Below, piece by piece: positions 17,312 through 26,879 of a stretch of DNA of 64,000 nucleotides (position 1 is its first letter; every line of letters begins with the position of its first letter). Source of the stretch: Cognatishimia sp. 1_MG-2023. GTDB lineage: Bacteria > Pseudomonadota > Alphaproteobacteria > Rhodobacterales > Rhodobacteraceae. The position numbers and the translations under genes were made by a program. The notes under the pieces were generated by a model. It did not search any database. It was not told the DNA's origin and worked only from the letters and a program-made list of their open reading frames with translations. Location: the NCBI RefSeq assembly GCF_030548175.1, contig NZ_JAUORX010000004.1, positions 343,959 through 407,958 on the forward strand, written 5' to 3'.

Positions 17312-19240
17312 TCAGGCGCTTTGGCTTCCGATTTGTGCAATACCCAGCGTATCCAAGACCTTGGCAACGATATGCTCTGCATTCATTGCGGCGGTGTCGT
17401 ACATGTCGCTTGGGCTGGCATGGTCAATAAAGACGTCCGGTAGCACCATAGAGCGATACTTGAGGCCATCATCAAACACGCCCCGTTCCGCCAAAAGCTG
17501 CGCCACATGAGAGCCAAAGCCGCCAACTGCGCCTTCTTCGATGGTAATCAACGCCTCATGCGATTGCGCAAGGTCTAGAATCATGTCGGCATCAAGCGGC
17601 TTGGCAAAACGCGCGTCCGCGATGGTAGGCGTGATGCCTTTGGCTCTTAGGGCCTCGGCAGCTTTCTTCACTTCGTCCAATCGCGTGCCGAAGGACAGTA
17701 AAGCAACGCGTTGGCCTTGTTTAATCATGCGGCCTTTGCCGATTTCCAGGATTTCACCTTTTTCTGGCAGGTCCACCCCAACGCCCTCACCGCGTGGGTA
17801 GCGGAAAGCGATTGGTCCGTCGTCATAGGCGGCGGCAGTGGCGACCATATGTTTTAGCTCTGCCTCATCAGCCGCAGCCATCACGACCATGCCTGGCAAG
17901 TTCGCTAGATACGCAATGTCAAAGGAGCCAGCGTGCGTTGCGCCATCCGCACCAACCAGACCCGCGCGGTCGATTGCAAAGCGCACAGGCAAGCCTTGGA
18001 TCGCGACGTCATGTACGATCTGGTCATAGCCGCGTTGCAGGAAGGTGGAATACATCGTGCAGAACGGTTTCATTCCGCCAGCGGCCAAAGCTGCGCAAAA
18101 AGTTACGCCGTGTTGTTCCGCAATCGCGACGTCGAAACAACGGCTTGGGTAGCGCTCGGCGAATAGGTTCAGGCCAGTGCCATCTGGCATCGCGGCTGTG
18201 ACCGCAACGATCTTGTCATCTTCGGCGGCCAGCTCTGTCAGGGTTTGACCAAAGACGTTTGTGTAGCTTGGCGCGTTTGAGGGCGCTTTGTGCTGTTTGC
18301 CGGTGACAACATCGAACTTTGCTGTCGCATGACCTTTGTCACGCGCGTTTTCGGCAGGGGCGTAGCCTTTGCCCTTTTTCGTGACTATGTGCAGCATAAC
18401 AGGCCCGGTGGCGCGTTCGTGCATCGTGCGCAGGACAGGCAGCAGTTGGTCCATATCGTGGCCATCGATCGGGCCGATGTAGCTAAAGCCAAGCTCTTCG
18501 AACAGGGTGCCACCGACGGCCATGCCTTTCAGCATTTCCTTTGCGCGTTTTGCGCCTTCGCGGAAGGGTTCTGGTAGGAGGGAGACCGCACCTTTGGCTG
18601 CGGCTTTAAGTTCTTGGAACGGTTCGCCCGCATAGAGGCGCGACAGGTAGGATGACATTGCGCCAACGGGTGGAGCAATCGACATCTCATTATCGTTGAG
18701 CACGACGAACAGGCGTTTGCTCAAGTGGCCCGCGTTGTTCATCGCTTCATAGGCCATGCCGGCGCTGATAGAACCATCGCCGATAACAGCAATCGCGTCG
18801 CCAAGGCCACCTTCGCATTGCCCGCCCAAATCTCGTGCTACGGCAAAGCCCAAAGCGGCCGAGATAGAGGTGGAACTATGTGCTGCACCGAACGGGTCAA
18901 ACACGGATTCAGAGCGTTTGGTGAAGCCTGATAGGCCATTTTTTGTACGCAGGGTGCGGATGCGGTCCCGGCGGCCAGTCAGGATTTTATGCGGATAGCA
19001 TTGGTGGCCAACGTCCCAAATGATCTTGTCGCGAGGTGTGTCAAAGACCGCGTGCAACGCAGTCGTCAGTTCGACAACGCCCAGACCCGCGCCAAGGTGG
19101 CCACCGGTTTCTGACACTGCCGAAATCGTCTCTAGCCGCAGTTCATGTGCGACCTGCGCCAGCTCTGTATCAGAGAACTGTTTCAGATCTTCGGGTTTGT
19201 TCACCCGGTCTAAAAGCGGTGTGTCGGGTCTGGCAGACAT
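17312..19240 (-). CDS. dxs: 1-deoxy-D-xylulose-5-phosphate synthase
   Basis: Dxs condenses pyruvate and glyceraldehyde 3-phosphate, the entry and usual control step of the MEP isoprenoid pathway; it needs thiamine diphosphate. The 642-residue protein has [16 protein letters not shown], the ThDP motif [18 protein letters not shown] and the transketolase-like pyrimidine domain with [10 protein letters not shown], whose Glu activates the cofactor. Length is normal. It is the last gene of the run deacetylase-like, xseB, ispA, dxs on the minus strand, only 16 bases after ispA, so it is surely cotranscribed. Confidence 0.96.
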   Translation of the reverse strand: MSARPDTPLLDRVNKPEDLKQFSDTELAQVAHELRLETISAVSETGGHLGAGLGVVELTTALHAVFDTPRDKIIWDVGHQCYPHKILTGRRDRIRTLRTKNGLSGFTKRSESVFDPFGAAHSSTSISAALGFAVARDLGGQCEGGLGDAIAVIGDGSISAGMAYEAMNNAGHLSKRLFVVLNDNEMSIAPPVGAMSSYLSRLYAGEPFQELKAAAKGAVSLLPEPFREGAKRAKEMLKGMAVGGTLFEELGFSYIGPIDGHDMDQLLPVLRTMHERATGPVMLHIVTKKGKGYAPAENARDKGHATAKFDVVTGKQHKAPSNAPSYTNVFGQTLTELAAEDDKIVAVTAAMPDGTGLNLFAERYPSRCFDVAIAEQHGVTFCAALAAGGMKPFCTMYSTFLQRGYDQIVHDVAIQGLPVRFAIDRAGLVGADGATHAGSFDIAYLANLPGMVVMAAADEAELKHMVATAAAYDDGPIAFRYPRGEGVGVDLPEKGEILEIGKGRMIKQGQRVALLSFGTRLDEVKKAAEALRAKGITPTIADARFAKPLDADMILDLAQSHEALITIEEGAVGGFGSHVAQLLAERGVFDDGLKYRSMVLPDVFIDHASPSDMYDTAAMNAEHIVAKVLDTLGIAQIGSQSA

Positions 19241-19256
19241 CGCTGGCCCTTTTTAA

Positions 19257-20126
19257 TTAGCTATCCCGCGAGATAACGAAGCGCGCCGCATCCCGCAAGG
19301 TTTCGGCGTTGTTTCCGTATGAGTCCAGAGCGGCACAGGCGTCTTCGATCAGCTCTTTGGCGCGGGCTTTTGCCGCGTCCATGCCTAAAAGCGAAACAAA
19401 TGTGGCCTTGCCAGCCGTCTGGTCTTTGCCCAAGGTTTTACCAACTTTGTCTGCATCGCCTTCAATATCTAGGACATCGTCCCAAATTTGAAAGGCAAGG
19501 CCAAGCCCATCGGCATAACGTTTGAACGGTGTTGTATCCGCCTGCGCCATGCGCGCGCCGCATTGCGCGGACCAGCCAAACAATGCGCCCGTTTTACCCT
19601 CTTGCAGGGTGGTGATTTCTTCAAGCGTTAGCGGTGTGACCGCTGTCTCCGCCGCCATATCTAAAGCTTGCCCCAAGACCATGCCGCGTGCACCTGCGGC
19701 TTGTGCAAAGGTCAGTGCTAGATTGGCACGCACTTCCGCACTTGGCGAACAATCCGGGTGGCTGACCATTTCAAAGGCCAAAGTTTGCAGCGCGTCGCCG
19801 GCTAAAACGGCGGTTGCGTAGTCCCATTTTACATGCACGGTTGGTTGCCCACGGCGCAGGTCGTCGTCGTCCATACACGGCAGGTCGTCATGTACTAGGG
19901 AATAGGCGTGCATCGCCTCAATCGCGGCTGCTGGCCAGATTGCCTGTGCGAATGGAATGTCATGTAACCGCGCGCTTTCCAGCACCATAAAGGCCCGCAA
20001 ACGTTTGCCGCCGGCACTGGCGTAACGCATTGCTTGCACCACAGGCAAATCACCCATTGGCGCCATCACAGCATCCAGATGCGCCTGCACTGCGGTTGCG
20101 CTTTCTGACAGTCTTGTTTTCAGCAC
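19257..20126 (-). CDS. ispA: Polyprenyl (farnesyl/geranylgeranyl) diphosphate synthase
   Basis: A 289-residue all-helical trans-prenyltransferase that builds FPP or GGPP from IPP and DMAPP. The first aspartate-rich motif is DDLPCMDDDDLRRG (about 80-93) and the second is the DDVLDIEGD segment near residue 215. GGKRLRAFMVL near residue 40 binds IPP. Product length cannot be fixed by eye. It lies between xseB (1 base) and dxs (16 bases), the common alphaproteobacterial order. Confidence 0.94.
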   Translation of the reverse strand: MLKTRLSESATAVQAHLDAVMAPMGDLPVVQAMRYASAGGKRLRAFMVLESARLHDIPFAQAIWPAAAIEAMHAYSLVHDDLPCMDDDDLRRGQPTVHVKWDYATAVLAGDALQTLAFEMVSHPDCSPSAEVRANLALTFAQAAGARGMVLGQALDMAAETAVTPLTLEEITTLQEGKTGALFGWSAQCGARMAQADTTPFKRYADGLGLAFQIWDDVLDIEGDADKVGKTLGKDQTAGKATFVSLLGMDAAKARAKELIEDACAALDSYGNNAETLRDAARFVISRDS

Positions 20127-20127
20127 G

Positions 20128-20370
20128 TTACAGCCCTTCGACCGGTTTCAATCCGCTCGGCGCGCCGTTGCCATCCAATGTGATGGCGGCCACTTTTTCT
20201 TCGGCTTCTTTCAGCTTCGCTTCGCAGCGCGCTTTCAAAGCAGCACCGCGCTCATACAATTTGATAGAGTCCTCAAGCGCAACATCGCCGCGTTCAAGTT
20301 GGCCAACAACCTGCTCTAATTCGGCCATGGCCTGTTCAAAGCTCATCTCTGCAACGGGCGTCTCGCTCAT
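20128..20370 (-). CDS. xseB: Exodeoxyribonuclease VII small subunit
   Basis: An 80-residue helical protein that joins XseA to form exonuclease VII. The hallmark is SFEQAMAELEQVVGQLERGD followed by LEDSIKLYERGAALKARCEAKL. It overlaps the deacetylase-like gene by 4 bases and precedes ispA by 1 base. The catalytic partner xseA is not in this window. Confidence 0.93.
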   Translation of the reverse strand: MSETPVAEMSFEQAMAELEQVVGQLERGDVALEDSIKLYERGAALKARCEAKLKEAEEKVAAITLDGNGAPSGLKPVEGL

Positions 20371-21296
20371 GCGCCTTTCTCCATCAATACTGTCACGTGT
20401 GCAGCGACCGAAGCCGCCAAAGCCCTCAGATCATATCCGCCCTCAAGAGTCGAGACAACGCGACCCTGACAATGCTTGGACGCAAGGTCGCAGAGGCGTT
20501 CTGTCAGCCATGCAAAATCACTGGTCTGCCAGTTGAGTTGAGCCAGTGGATCGTCTGCGTGGGCGTCAAAGCCTGCGGAAATCAAGATCAGCTCAGGCTC
20601 GAACCGCTCAATCGCTGGAAAAATCTCGTGCTCATAGGTTTTGCGCATCTCTGCACCGCCTGAATGCGGTGGCAAAGGATAGTTCCAGATATTGTTGTGG
20701 CCACCGGTTTCATTGGCGTCACCGCTGCCGGGCCAAAGCGGGCTTTGGTGGCTGGAAAAGAATTGCGCGCGGGGTTCGTTCCATAGCAGGGCTTGTGTTC
20801 CGTTGCCGTGATGTACGTCGAAATCCACGATTGTGACTCGCGACAAACCATGACGCTCCATCGCGTGACGCGCGGCAATGGCGATATTGCCAAATAGGCA
20901 AAAGCCCATCGGCGTTGCGGTTTCTGCGTGATGACCGGGCGGGCGCGTTGCCACAAAGGCATTTGTAACGTCACCGCTCATAACGGCATCTACTGCGGCA
21001 ATATTCGCACCCACTGCGCGGCGCGCTGCAGTTAACGAACCGGGTGACATGTGCGTGTCGCCGTCTAGCATGACCCATCCACTCGCCGGGGACTCAGTCA
21101 CGATGCGGTCCAAATAGCTTTGTGGATGGCAAAGCAAAATATCAGCGTCAGTACACTCAGGGGCCTCGCGCCGATCTAACGCGTCAAACCCTGCCAATTC
21201 ATCGGTGATAGCTGTAAGCCGCGCCACTTGTTCGGGGTGACCATCCGGCGTCACATGTGCTAAGCAATCGTCATGGGAATAAAGCGCGGTTGCCAT
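20367..21296 (-). CDS. Histone-deacetylase-superfamily amidohydrolase
   Basis: A 309-residue zinc amidohydrolase of the class II HDAC/acetylpolyamine amidohydrolase superfamily. The charge-relay pair is in RPPGHHAE (His122, His123) and the zinc ligands are in DFDVHHGNGTQ (Asp160, His162) and SAGFDAHADDPL. In bacteria such proteins deacetylate polyamines or small amides; the true substrate is unknown. It is the first gene of the operon with xseB, ispA and dxs, a linkage I know from other Rhodobacterales. AGAGGTG lies ahead of its ATG. Confidence 0.9.
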   Translation of the reverse strand: MATALYSHDDCLAHVTPDGHPEQVARLTAITDELAGFDALDRREAPECTDADILLCHPQSYLDRIVTESPASGWVMLDGDTHMSPGSLTAARRAVGANIAAVDAVMSGDVTNAFVATRPPGHHAETATPMGFCLFGNIAIAARHAMERHGLSRVTIVDFDVHHGNGTQALLWNEPRAQFFSSHQSPLWPGSGDANETGGHNNIWNYPLPPHSGGAEMRKTYEHEIFPAIERFEPELILISAGFDAHADDPLAQLNWQTSDFAWLTERLCDLASKHCQGRVVSTLEGGYDLRALAASVAAHVTVLMEKGA

Positions 21297-21310
21297 AATA
21301 CACCTCTGGC

Positions 21311-21360
21311 TTTTTCTTGATCAAAATACCTTCGCCGAAGGCATCGCCGCGCAGCGGCGA
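21311..21360 (-). repeat. Intergenic hairpin element, copy 5
   Basis: Minus-strand reading: GTCGCCGCTGCGCGGCGAT hairpin, then CCTTCGGCGAAGG hairpin running into GGTATTTTGATCAAGAAAAA. It follows the petR stop in the sense of petR and ends close to the deacetylase-like gene start. Confidence 0.75.
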
Positions 21361-21366
21361 CCCTTC

Positions 21367-22068
21367 TTAATCAGGTGCGAGCATATACCCAGCGCCACGC
21401 ACCGTTTGCAAATAGCGTGGCTGTTTTGGGTCGGTTTCAATCTTGCGACGCAGACGCGTGATTTGAACATCCACGGCGCGTTCTTGTGCCTGACCGTGAT
21501 CGCGACCCAAATCCTCGACCAACTTGGAGCGGCTGATCGGCTCACCTGGTGTGGCTGCAAAAAGCTTCATCAATTGGTTTTCCGTCGCCGTCAAACGTAC
21601 CAAGTCTTCGCCACGCCACATCTCGCCACGTTCGATGTCATAGCGGTTTGGGCCAAGCTTCAGAACCTTGGGCGTTGCATCCGCGTCAGTGTTTTCCGGC
21701 ATCCGGCGCAGAATGGCATTGATGCGTAAAAGCAGCTCTTTGGGTTCAAACGGTTTGGATAGATAGTCATCTGCCCCCGCTTCCAATCCTTCGATCCGAT
21801 CTTCAGTTTCGCCTTTTGCCGTTAGCAGCATTATGGGCGTTGTGGAGGTTTCACGAATTGTACGCGTTAGGCTGACACCGTCTTCGCCGGGCATCATAAC
21901 GTCCAGCACGACCATATCGAAATCGAGCCCTGACAAAATGCGCCGGGCGTGGGCTGCATCACGCGCTGCCGTAACCAAGAAGCCGTTCCTCATCAGAAAT
22001 TTCTGAAGCAGGCCGCGAATGCGTTCGTCGTCGTCAACGATCAATAGATGCGGTTGCATGTCCATCAT
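21367..22068 (-). CDS. petR: OmpR-family response regulator, PetR-like
   Basis: A 233-residue two-component response regulator. The receiver domain has the acidic triad VDDDE (12-14), the phospho-acceptor Asp56 in VVLDVMMPG and Lys105 in SKPFEPKE. The C-terminal winged helix ends with RYLQTVRGAGYMLAPD. It overlaps a MarR-type gene by 4 bases in the order known for petP-petR of Rhodobacter capsulatus, where PetR is needed for cytochrome bc1-dependent growth. As there, no histidine kinase is adjacent. The symbol rests on this synteny and on resemblance from memory. Confidence 0.85.
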   Translation of the reverse strand: MMDMQPHLLIVDDDERIRGLLQKFLMRNGFLVTAARDAAHARRILSGLDFDMVVLDVMMPGEDGVSLTRTIRETSTTPIMLLTAKGETEDRIEGLEAGADDYLSKPFEPKELLLRINAILRRMPENTDADATPKVLKLGPNRYDIERGEMWRGEDLVRLTATENQLMKLFAATPGEPISRSKLVEDLGRDHGQAQERAVDVQITRLRRKIETDPKQPRYLQTVRGAGYMLAPD

Positions 22069-22562
22069 GATTTTGTCTCGCGCAGAGAGGCGTATTTTCG
22101 GCGCAGTTCAGTATCCATCATCGACTCCAGTACTTTGCGAAATCCTGCCACGGCTTCGGGGCCCGCATCGCGATAGGCTGAACGCATTCTTGTTCGCTGT
22201 GCGTCTGAAAGGCGAGCTTCTAGAGCTGTGCCGGTTTCGGTCAGGAACAAATTTCTTTCTCGTTTGTCGATTTTACCGACGCGGCTTTCAACCAAGCCGT
22301 CTTCAATCAGGGTTCTCAGAACCCTGTTTAACGATTGCTTGGTTACGCCGAGGATCTCCAACAAATTGGTGACCGTCGTGCCCGGTGCACGGTTGATAAA
22401 GTGGATTGCCCGGTGGTGGGCCCGCCCATAAGCCAAATTGCCTAGGATTCGATCTGGTTCCGAAGTGAGTCCGCGATAAGCGAAATACATCGCTTCGATG
22501 CCCTGTCGAATTTGTTCGTCGGTTAGAAATAGCAGGCTTTCGCTGCCGTAGGTTTCGCCCAT
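22065..22562 (-). CDS. petP: MarR-family transcriptional regulator, PetP-like
   Basis: A 165-residue winged-helix regulator of the MarR family that should bind DNA as a dimer. The recognition region is TVTNLLEILGVTKQSLNRVL, followed by the wing GLVESRVGKIDKRERNLFLT. I start at ATG 22562, preceded by GTGGAAA; an upstream TTG would add six residues. It is coupled to petR by a 4-base overlap. Effector unknown. The promoter region is shared divergently with ilvE. Confidence 0.82.
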   Translation of the reverse strand: MGETYGSESLLFLTDEQIRQGIEAMYFAYRGLTSEPDRILGNLAYGRAHHRAIHFINRAPGTTVTNLLEILGVTKQSLNRVLRTLIEDGLVESRVGKIDKRERNLFLTETGTALEARLSDAQRTRMRSAYRDAGPEAVAGFRKVLESMMDTELRRKYASLRETKS

Positions 22563-22618
22563 CTTGTTATTTCCACTCAATAAATCGAACTTACACGAAT
22601 TACATTATGTCAGCCTTG

Positions 22619-22647
22619 TTGACACTCCAAGGGTGAATTGGTAGCGA
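22619..22647 (+). promoter_or_regulatory. Likely sigma-70 promoter of ilvE
   Basis: TTGACA (22619-22624), a 17-base spacer and TAGCGA (22642-22647) point toward ilvE, about 90 bases before its start. A small palindrome ACATTATGT just upstream could be an operator for the divergent MarR protein; that is speculation. Confidence 0.5.
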
Positions 22648-22735
22648 ATCCCAGTTTTTGCGACATTTTATGCCCGAAGTGGTCCTAATTTGCGCAACAT
22701 TTGAAAATTTGTTCTTGAACACGGAAGGAACCACC

Positions 22736-23605
22736 ATGGCGGGCGGATACGATGATCGCGACGGCAAAATCTGGCTTGATGGTAAGTTGGTCGAATGGCG
22801 GGACGCGAATGTCCACATCTTAAGCCATGCGATGCACTACGCCAGCTCTGTGTTTGAGGGCGAACGCGCCTACAATGGTAAGATTTTTAAAAGTGTTCAG
22901 CATTCAGAGCGTCTGTTGAAATCTGGCGAGCTTTTGGACATGCCAATTCCATACACAGTTGATGAGCTTGAAAAGGCGAAATACGAAGCGCTGGAAGCGA
23001 ACGGTTTGACAGATGCCTATGTGCGCGTTGTTGCATGGCGCGGCGCTGGCGAAGACATGGGTGTTGCATCGGCCAAAAACCCAGTACGCGTCGCCGTCGC
23101 TGTTTGGGAGTGGGGCGCCTATTACGGCGACGCCAAGATGAAGGGCGCAAAACTCGACATCGCGAAATGGAAACGCCCAAGCCCAGAGACCATTCCAACA
23201 GCGGCGAAAGCGGCTGGCCTGTATATGATCTGCACCATGTCCAAACATGCGGCTGAAGCAAAAGGTTGCTCTGACGCGTTGTTCTATGACTATCGCGGGT
23301 ATGTGGCTGAAGCGACGGGCGCGAACGTTTTCTTCGTGAAAGACGGCGAAGTGCACACGCCAATTCCAGACGCCATTCTGAACGGTATCACACGGCAAAC
23401 GATTATTTCGGTGCTGAAAGACAAAGGTATCACAGTACACGAGCGGCACATCATGCCAGAAGAACTGGGCGACTTTGAACAGTGCTGGCTGACTGGTACT
23501 GCCGCAGAGGTCACCCCTGTTGGTCAGATTGGCGAACATACGTTCGAAGTTGGCGACATCACACGCGATATTGCTGAGACTTACGAAGCGATGGTGCGTG
23601 CGTAA
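22736..23605 (+). CDS. ilvE: Branched-chain amino acid aminotransferase
   Basis: IlvE exchanges amino groups between glutamate and the branched-chain keto acids, the last step of Val, Leu and Ile synthesis. The protein from ATG 22736 has 289 residues of fold-type IV. HAMHYASSVFEGERAY marks the N-terminal domain; the PLP lysine is Lys170 in CTMSKHAAEAKG, and GYVAEATGANVFFV plus the LTGTAAEVTPVG loop bind the cofactor phosphate. GGAAGGA precedes this ATG, so I reject the upstream start that would add 26 residues. A terminator follows. Confidence 0.94.
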   Translation: MAGGYDDRDGKIWLDGKLVEWRDANVHILSHAMHYASSVFEGERAYNGKIFKSVQHSERLLKSGELLDMPIPYTVDELEKAKYEALEANGLTDAYVRVVAWRGAGEDMGVASAKNPVRVAVAVWEWGAYYGDAKMKGAKLDIAKWKRPSPETIPTAAKAAGLYMICTMSKHAAEAKGCSDALFYDYRGYVAEATGANVFFVKDGEVHTPIPDAILNGITRQTIISVLKDKGITVHERHIMPEELGDFEQCWLTGTAAEVTPVGQIGEHTFEVGDITRDIAETYEAMVRA

Positions 23606-23630
23606 TCGTCGCGTTCAAATTTAGAATTGG

Positions 23631-23659
23631 AAAGGTCGCCAAAATTTGGCGGCCTTTTT
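23631..23659 (+). terminator. Rho-independent terminator after ilvE
   Basis: AAAGGTCGCCA and TGGCGGCCTTT pair (one G-U), followed by TTTC. It lies 25 bases after the ilvE stop and between convergent genes. Confidence 0.85.
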
Positions 23660-23680
23660 CTTTGCTTGGCTGGCTGTTCT

Positions 23681-24604
23681 TTATCCCTGCGGCGTCATCG
23701 TTGGGCGTGCCTTACCGCGCTTGAGGCCAAGTTGGTGTTCGCGCCAAATGATCAGGATACCTGCAACAACAATCAAGGATGATCCAGATAAAGTCCAAAC
23801 CGTTGGGATTTCAGCAAAGATAAAATAACCAATAATAACGGCGAAAATCATCGAAACGTAATCAAACGGTGCCAGCAGAGAGGCTTCGGCGTATTTGTAA
23901 CCCAAAGTCAAAAAGATCTGTGCAGTTCCGCCGATAAGGCCGGCTAGCACAAGGAACATCATCTCTTGGTTTGTTGGAATGACCCAGCCAAAAGGCAGTG
24001 ACAAAAGCGATAAAAGCGTTGCTGTTAGGGAAAAGTAGAAAACAATGGCCGAGGCCTCCTCGGTTTGCACGAGGCGGCGAATGTGGATTTGTGCAAGTGC
24101 GCGAAACACTGCAGAGCCTAAGACAAGCATTGCTCCCAACATCAACACAGCTTGCGGGCCACTGCCGTCAAATTCCTTCAGGCGGGGGTACAATACGATA
24201 GCCACACCAACCAAGCCAATGCTTACCGCCGTTAAGCGAAAGGCCCGCACTTGCTCGCCCAAGAACATTGCAGCGAAGATCACAATGAGCAGCGGCGCTG
24301 TAAAGCTGATGGCCACAACTTGAGGCAAGGGCAGAATGCCCAACCCAGCAAAGCCAAGGACCATTGCGGTTGTCCCGATTAAGCCTCGCCAGAAATGCCC
24401 AATCGGGCTTTTAACCTTTAGGCCCGTGCGCAATTGGCCGCGTTTCAGCAACCAGATTACAATCACCAGCATGCCAAAGAAGGACCGGAAAAATACTGCT
24501 TCCCATGCAGGTACATGAGGCGCCGAAGCTTTGATCAGCGAGTCCATGATAGCAAATAGGAATAGCGCCGTGATTTTGAGTAAGATACCGCGATAAACCA
24601 TCAT
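23681..24604 (-). CDS. EamA/DMT-family permease
   Basis: A 307-residue inner-membrane protein with about ten hydrophobic helices in two EamA repeats, the drug/metabolite transporter layout. Typical pieces are FFRSFFGMLVIVIWLLKRGQ, the middle hinge with AVSIGLVGVAIVLYP, and FAEIPTVWTLSGSSLIVVAGILI at the end. Such proteins export amino acids or other metabolites; the substrate cannot be read. The gene stands alone between ilvE (convergent) and the divergent matB. Confidence 0.84.
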   Translation of the reverse strand: MMVYRGILLKITALFLFAIMDSLIKASAPHVPAWEAVFFRSFFGMLVIVIWLLKRGQLRTGLKVKSPIGHFWRGLIGTTAMVLGFAGLGILPLPQVVAISFTAPLLIVIFAAMFLGEQVRAFRLTAVSIGLVGVAIVLYPRLKEFDGSGPQAVLMLGAMLVLGSAVFRALAQIHIRRLVQTEEASAIVFYFSLTATLLSLLSLPFGWVIPTNQEMMFLVLAGLIGGTAQIFLTLGYKYAEASLLAPFDYVSMIFAVIIGYFIFAEIPTVWTLSGSSLIVVAGILIIWREHQLGLKRGKARPTMTPQG

Positions 24605-24728
24605 GTTTGCCCCTATCAGTAACCAGCGAGAACCTGATCCTTGTCGTTAATAATAACAAGGACAAACTGCGCACTTGCGCTTTGTCTTGATACAGCAAAA
24701 TAATGCGCCAAATCTATCGGAGCTGCGA

Positions 24729-26222
24729 ATGTACGAGAACAACCACCTTATATCGCGCCTATATGCTGCCTGCAAAGGGCGCGAAACTGACCGGTTTGCG
24801 CAAATTCCCGGGCGTGATGATGTGTCGTTCCAAGCGCTTTTCAAAGGAGCGGAAAAAACAGCCGCGGCTTTGGTTGCCTGTGGAGTGATCCCGGGTGATC
24901 GTGTTGCAGTTCAGGTGGAAAAAACCATCGAATCCATACAGCTTTATCTGGGTACGGTTATGGCTGGCGGAATCTTTCTACCGCTGAATACAGCATATAC
25001 AGTCTCTGAATTAGAGTATTTTCTAGGGGACGCGACACCGCGCGTTCTGGTGTGCGATCCTGCTAAGTTTGATGACATTGAGGCCGTGAAAGGTGACGCA
25101 GAATTGCTAACCCTTGATGCTGCGGGCCAAGGTACGCTTATCGAACGGCGGCAGCAATTCGATGAGTTTCAGACGGTTGCGCGCGGTGCCAACGACTTGG
25201 CGGCAATCCTGTACACATCCGGCACAACAGGCCGTAGTAAAGGCGCGATGCTAAGCCATAGCAATCTGTCGTCAAATTCCGAGATGCTGCGCGAGTATTG
25301 GCAATTCACACAACAGGACGTGTTGATCCACGCGCTACCAATCTTTCACACGCATGGGCTATTTGTGGCAACAAATGTCGCCCTGTTGTCCGGTGCTTCT
25401 GTGGTGTTTCTACCCAAGTTTGATGCCGATGCCATTCTTGAGGCAATGCCAAATGCAACGGCCCTGATGGGTGTTCCGACGTTCTACACACGCTTGCTGG
25501 ATGATCCCCGCCTGAATGCAGAACGTGCCTCGAATATGCGGCTGTTTATCTCAGGCTCGGCACCGCTGTTGGTGGACACACATGCCGCATGGGAGGCCCG
25601 TACAGGTCACCGTATCCTGGAACGCTATGGCATGACTGAAACCAATATGAGCACATCAAACCCCTATGTCGGGGAGCGCCGCGCAGGCACCGTGGGTTTC
25701 CCCCTACCTGGGGTCGAGGCCAAGGTAATGGCAGAAGGTGCAGAAGTACCAAATGGCGATACAGGTGTGCTTTGGGTACGTGGGGCGAATGTGTTTCAAG
25801 GCTATTGGCAGATGCCAGAAAAAACCGCCGAAGAATTGATGGACGATGGTTGGTTCATCACCGGCGACTTGGCCAAGATTGATGCAGATGGCTACGTCAC
25901 GATAGTGGGTCGTGAAAAAGATCTGGTGATAACGGGCGGCTTTAACGTTTATCCGAAAGAAGTAGAAAGCCTGATCGACGAACTGAATGGCGTGGTGGAA
26001 AGCGCAGTCATCGGCGTGCCGCATCGGGATTTCGGCGAGGCCGTTGTTGCGGTGGTTGTCGGTACCACAACACCAGACGCCATTTTGGCAGCGCTAGAGG
26101 CAGCGCTCGCTAAATTCAAACAACCCAAACAGGTGATCATCGTTGACGAGCTGCCGCGCAACACAATGGGTAAGGTGCAAAAGAAAGCGCTGCGTGAAAC
26201 CTACGCTAATTTATTTCAGTAA
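24729..26222 (+). CDS. matB: Malonyl-CoA synthetase
   Basis: An acyl-adenylate-forming enzyme of 497 residues that makes malonyl-CoA from malonate, ATP and CoA. The AMP-binding P-loop is YTSGTTGRSKGAMLSHSNL, followed by LPIFHTHGLF and the motif ERYGMTETNMSTSNPYVGER, which resembles MatB more than acetyl-CoA synthetases. The C-terminal lysine is in PRNTMGKVQKKAL. CGGAG before ATG 24729 decides the start over an upstream TTG. No malonyl-CoA decarboxylase or malonate transporter is adjacent. Its 3' end overlaps the HD-domain gene by 12 bases. Confidence 0.87.
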   Translation: MYENNHLISRLYAACKGRETDRFAQIPGRDDVSFQALFKGAEKTAAALVACGVIPGDRVAVQVEKTIESIQLYLGTVMAGGIFLPLNTAYTVSELEYFLGDATPRVLVCDPAKFDDIEAVKGDAELLTLDAAGQGTLIERRQQFDEFQTVARGANDLAAILYTSGTTGRSKGAMLSHSNLSSNSEMLREYWQFTQQDVLIHALPIFHTHGLFVATNVALLSGASVVFLPKFDADAILEAMPNATALMGVPTFYTRLLDDPRLNAERASNMRLFISGSAPLLVDTHAAWEARTGHRILERYGMTETNMSTSNPYVGERRAGTVGFPLPGVEAKVMAEGAEVPNGDTGVLWVRGANVFQGYWQMPEKTAEELMDDGWFITGDLAKIDADGYVTIVGREKDLVITGGFNVYPKEVESLIDELNGVVESAVIGVPHRDFGEAVVAVVVGTTTPDAILAALEAALAKFKQPKQVIIVDELPRNTMGKVQKKALRETYANLFQ

Positions 26223-26879
26223 GTCAGCCCAGTGATCTGGCAGGTTGGTGTCCATTTCCTTGGATAGCTGCACCAGATAGGCCAGCATCAATTTGGCACG
26301 TTTACGCGCGATCTTGCGGCCTTTCCTTGTGTTCATCTCGTTTGGCAATTGCAGCAGCTTGAGATGCCAGTGATCAATTGACCAAAGCTGATCATCCAAT
26401 CGCCGATTGGCCGCGAATGGATCAATAGGATCGGCCAGTGGGCGGTCCATTGTGCCCGCAACCATGAACGTCCGGGCAATTCCCACTGCGCCTAGCGCAT
26501 CCAACCGATCTGCATCGCGTAGAATTTCGGCTTCGCGGGTTTCGGGAGGAATGTCTGCCGAATAACTATGCGCTTTGATGGCGTGTTGCGCGGCTTTGAT
26601 CTCATCGTCGGAATAACCAAGTTTTGCCAAAATAGGCTCTGCTTTTTCCGCTGATAGGGTCGAGGCCTGTTTGCGATTGGGCGAGTCCTTGGGCAAGTTG
26701 ACCAAGTCGTGCAGGTAAGCTGCTGCAAGCAGAACGCGCCGATCTTTGATGCCTTCATCTTTGGCAATGCGGCGCGCTTGGGCCCAAACGCGATCCAAGT
26801 GCAAAATGTCATGCGCGGGGTCTTGCGCCATCTCGACTTTGATAATCTCGCGCAGCTGCGCACGTAGTTTTTTCATCAA
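26211..26879 (-). CDS. HD-domain phosphohydrolase
   Basis: A 222-residue cytoplasmic metal-dependent hydrolase. The HD metal site is built from [10 protein letters not shown] near residue 23, the HD pair in [13 protein letters not shown] near 56-57 and [16 protein letters not shown] near 125. This is the YedJ/YpgQ-like class, which can act on nucleotides; the substrate is unknown. It overlaps aroC by 4 bases and so is probably coupled to it, although no shared function is obvious. Confidence 0.82.
   Translation of the reverse strand: MMKKLRAQLREIIKVEMAQDPAHDILHLDRVWAQARRIAKDEGIKDRRVLLAAAYLHDLVNLPKDSPNRKQASTLSAEKAEPILAKLGYSDDEIKAAQHAIKAHSYSADIPPETREAEILRDADRLDALGAVGIARTFMVAGTMDRPLADPIDPFAANRRLDDQLWSIDHWHLKLLQLPNEMNTRKGRKIARKRAKLMLAYLVQLSKEMDTNLPDHWADLLK

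Noticed and set aside
22590..22625. dif-like recombination site
   Set aside because: ACATTATGT is present, but the two 11-base XerC/XerD arms around a 6-base centre cannot be aligned.
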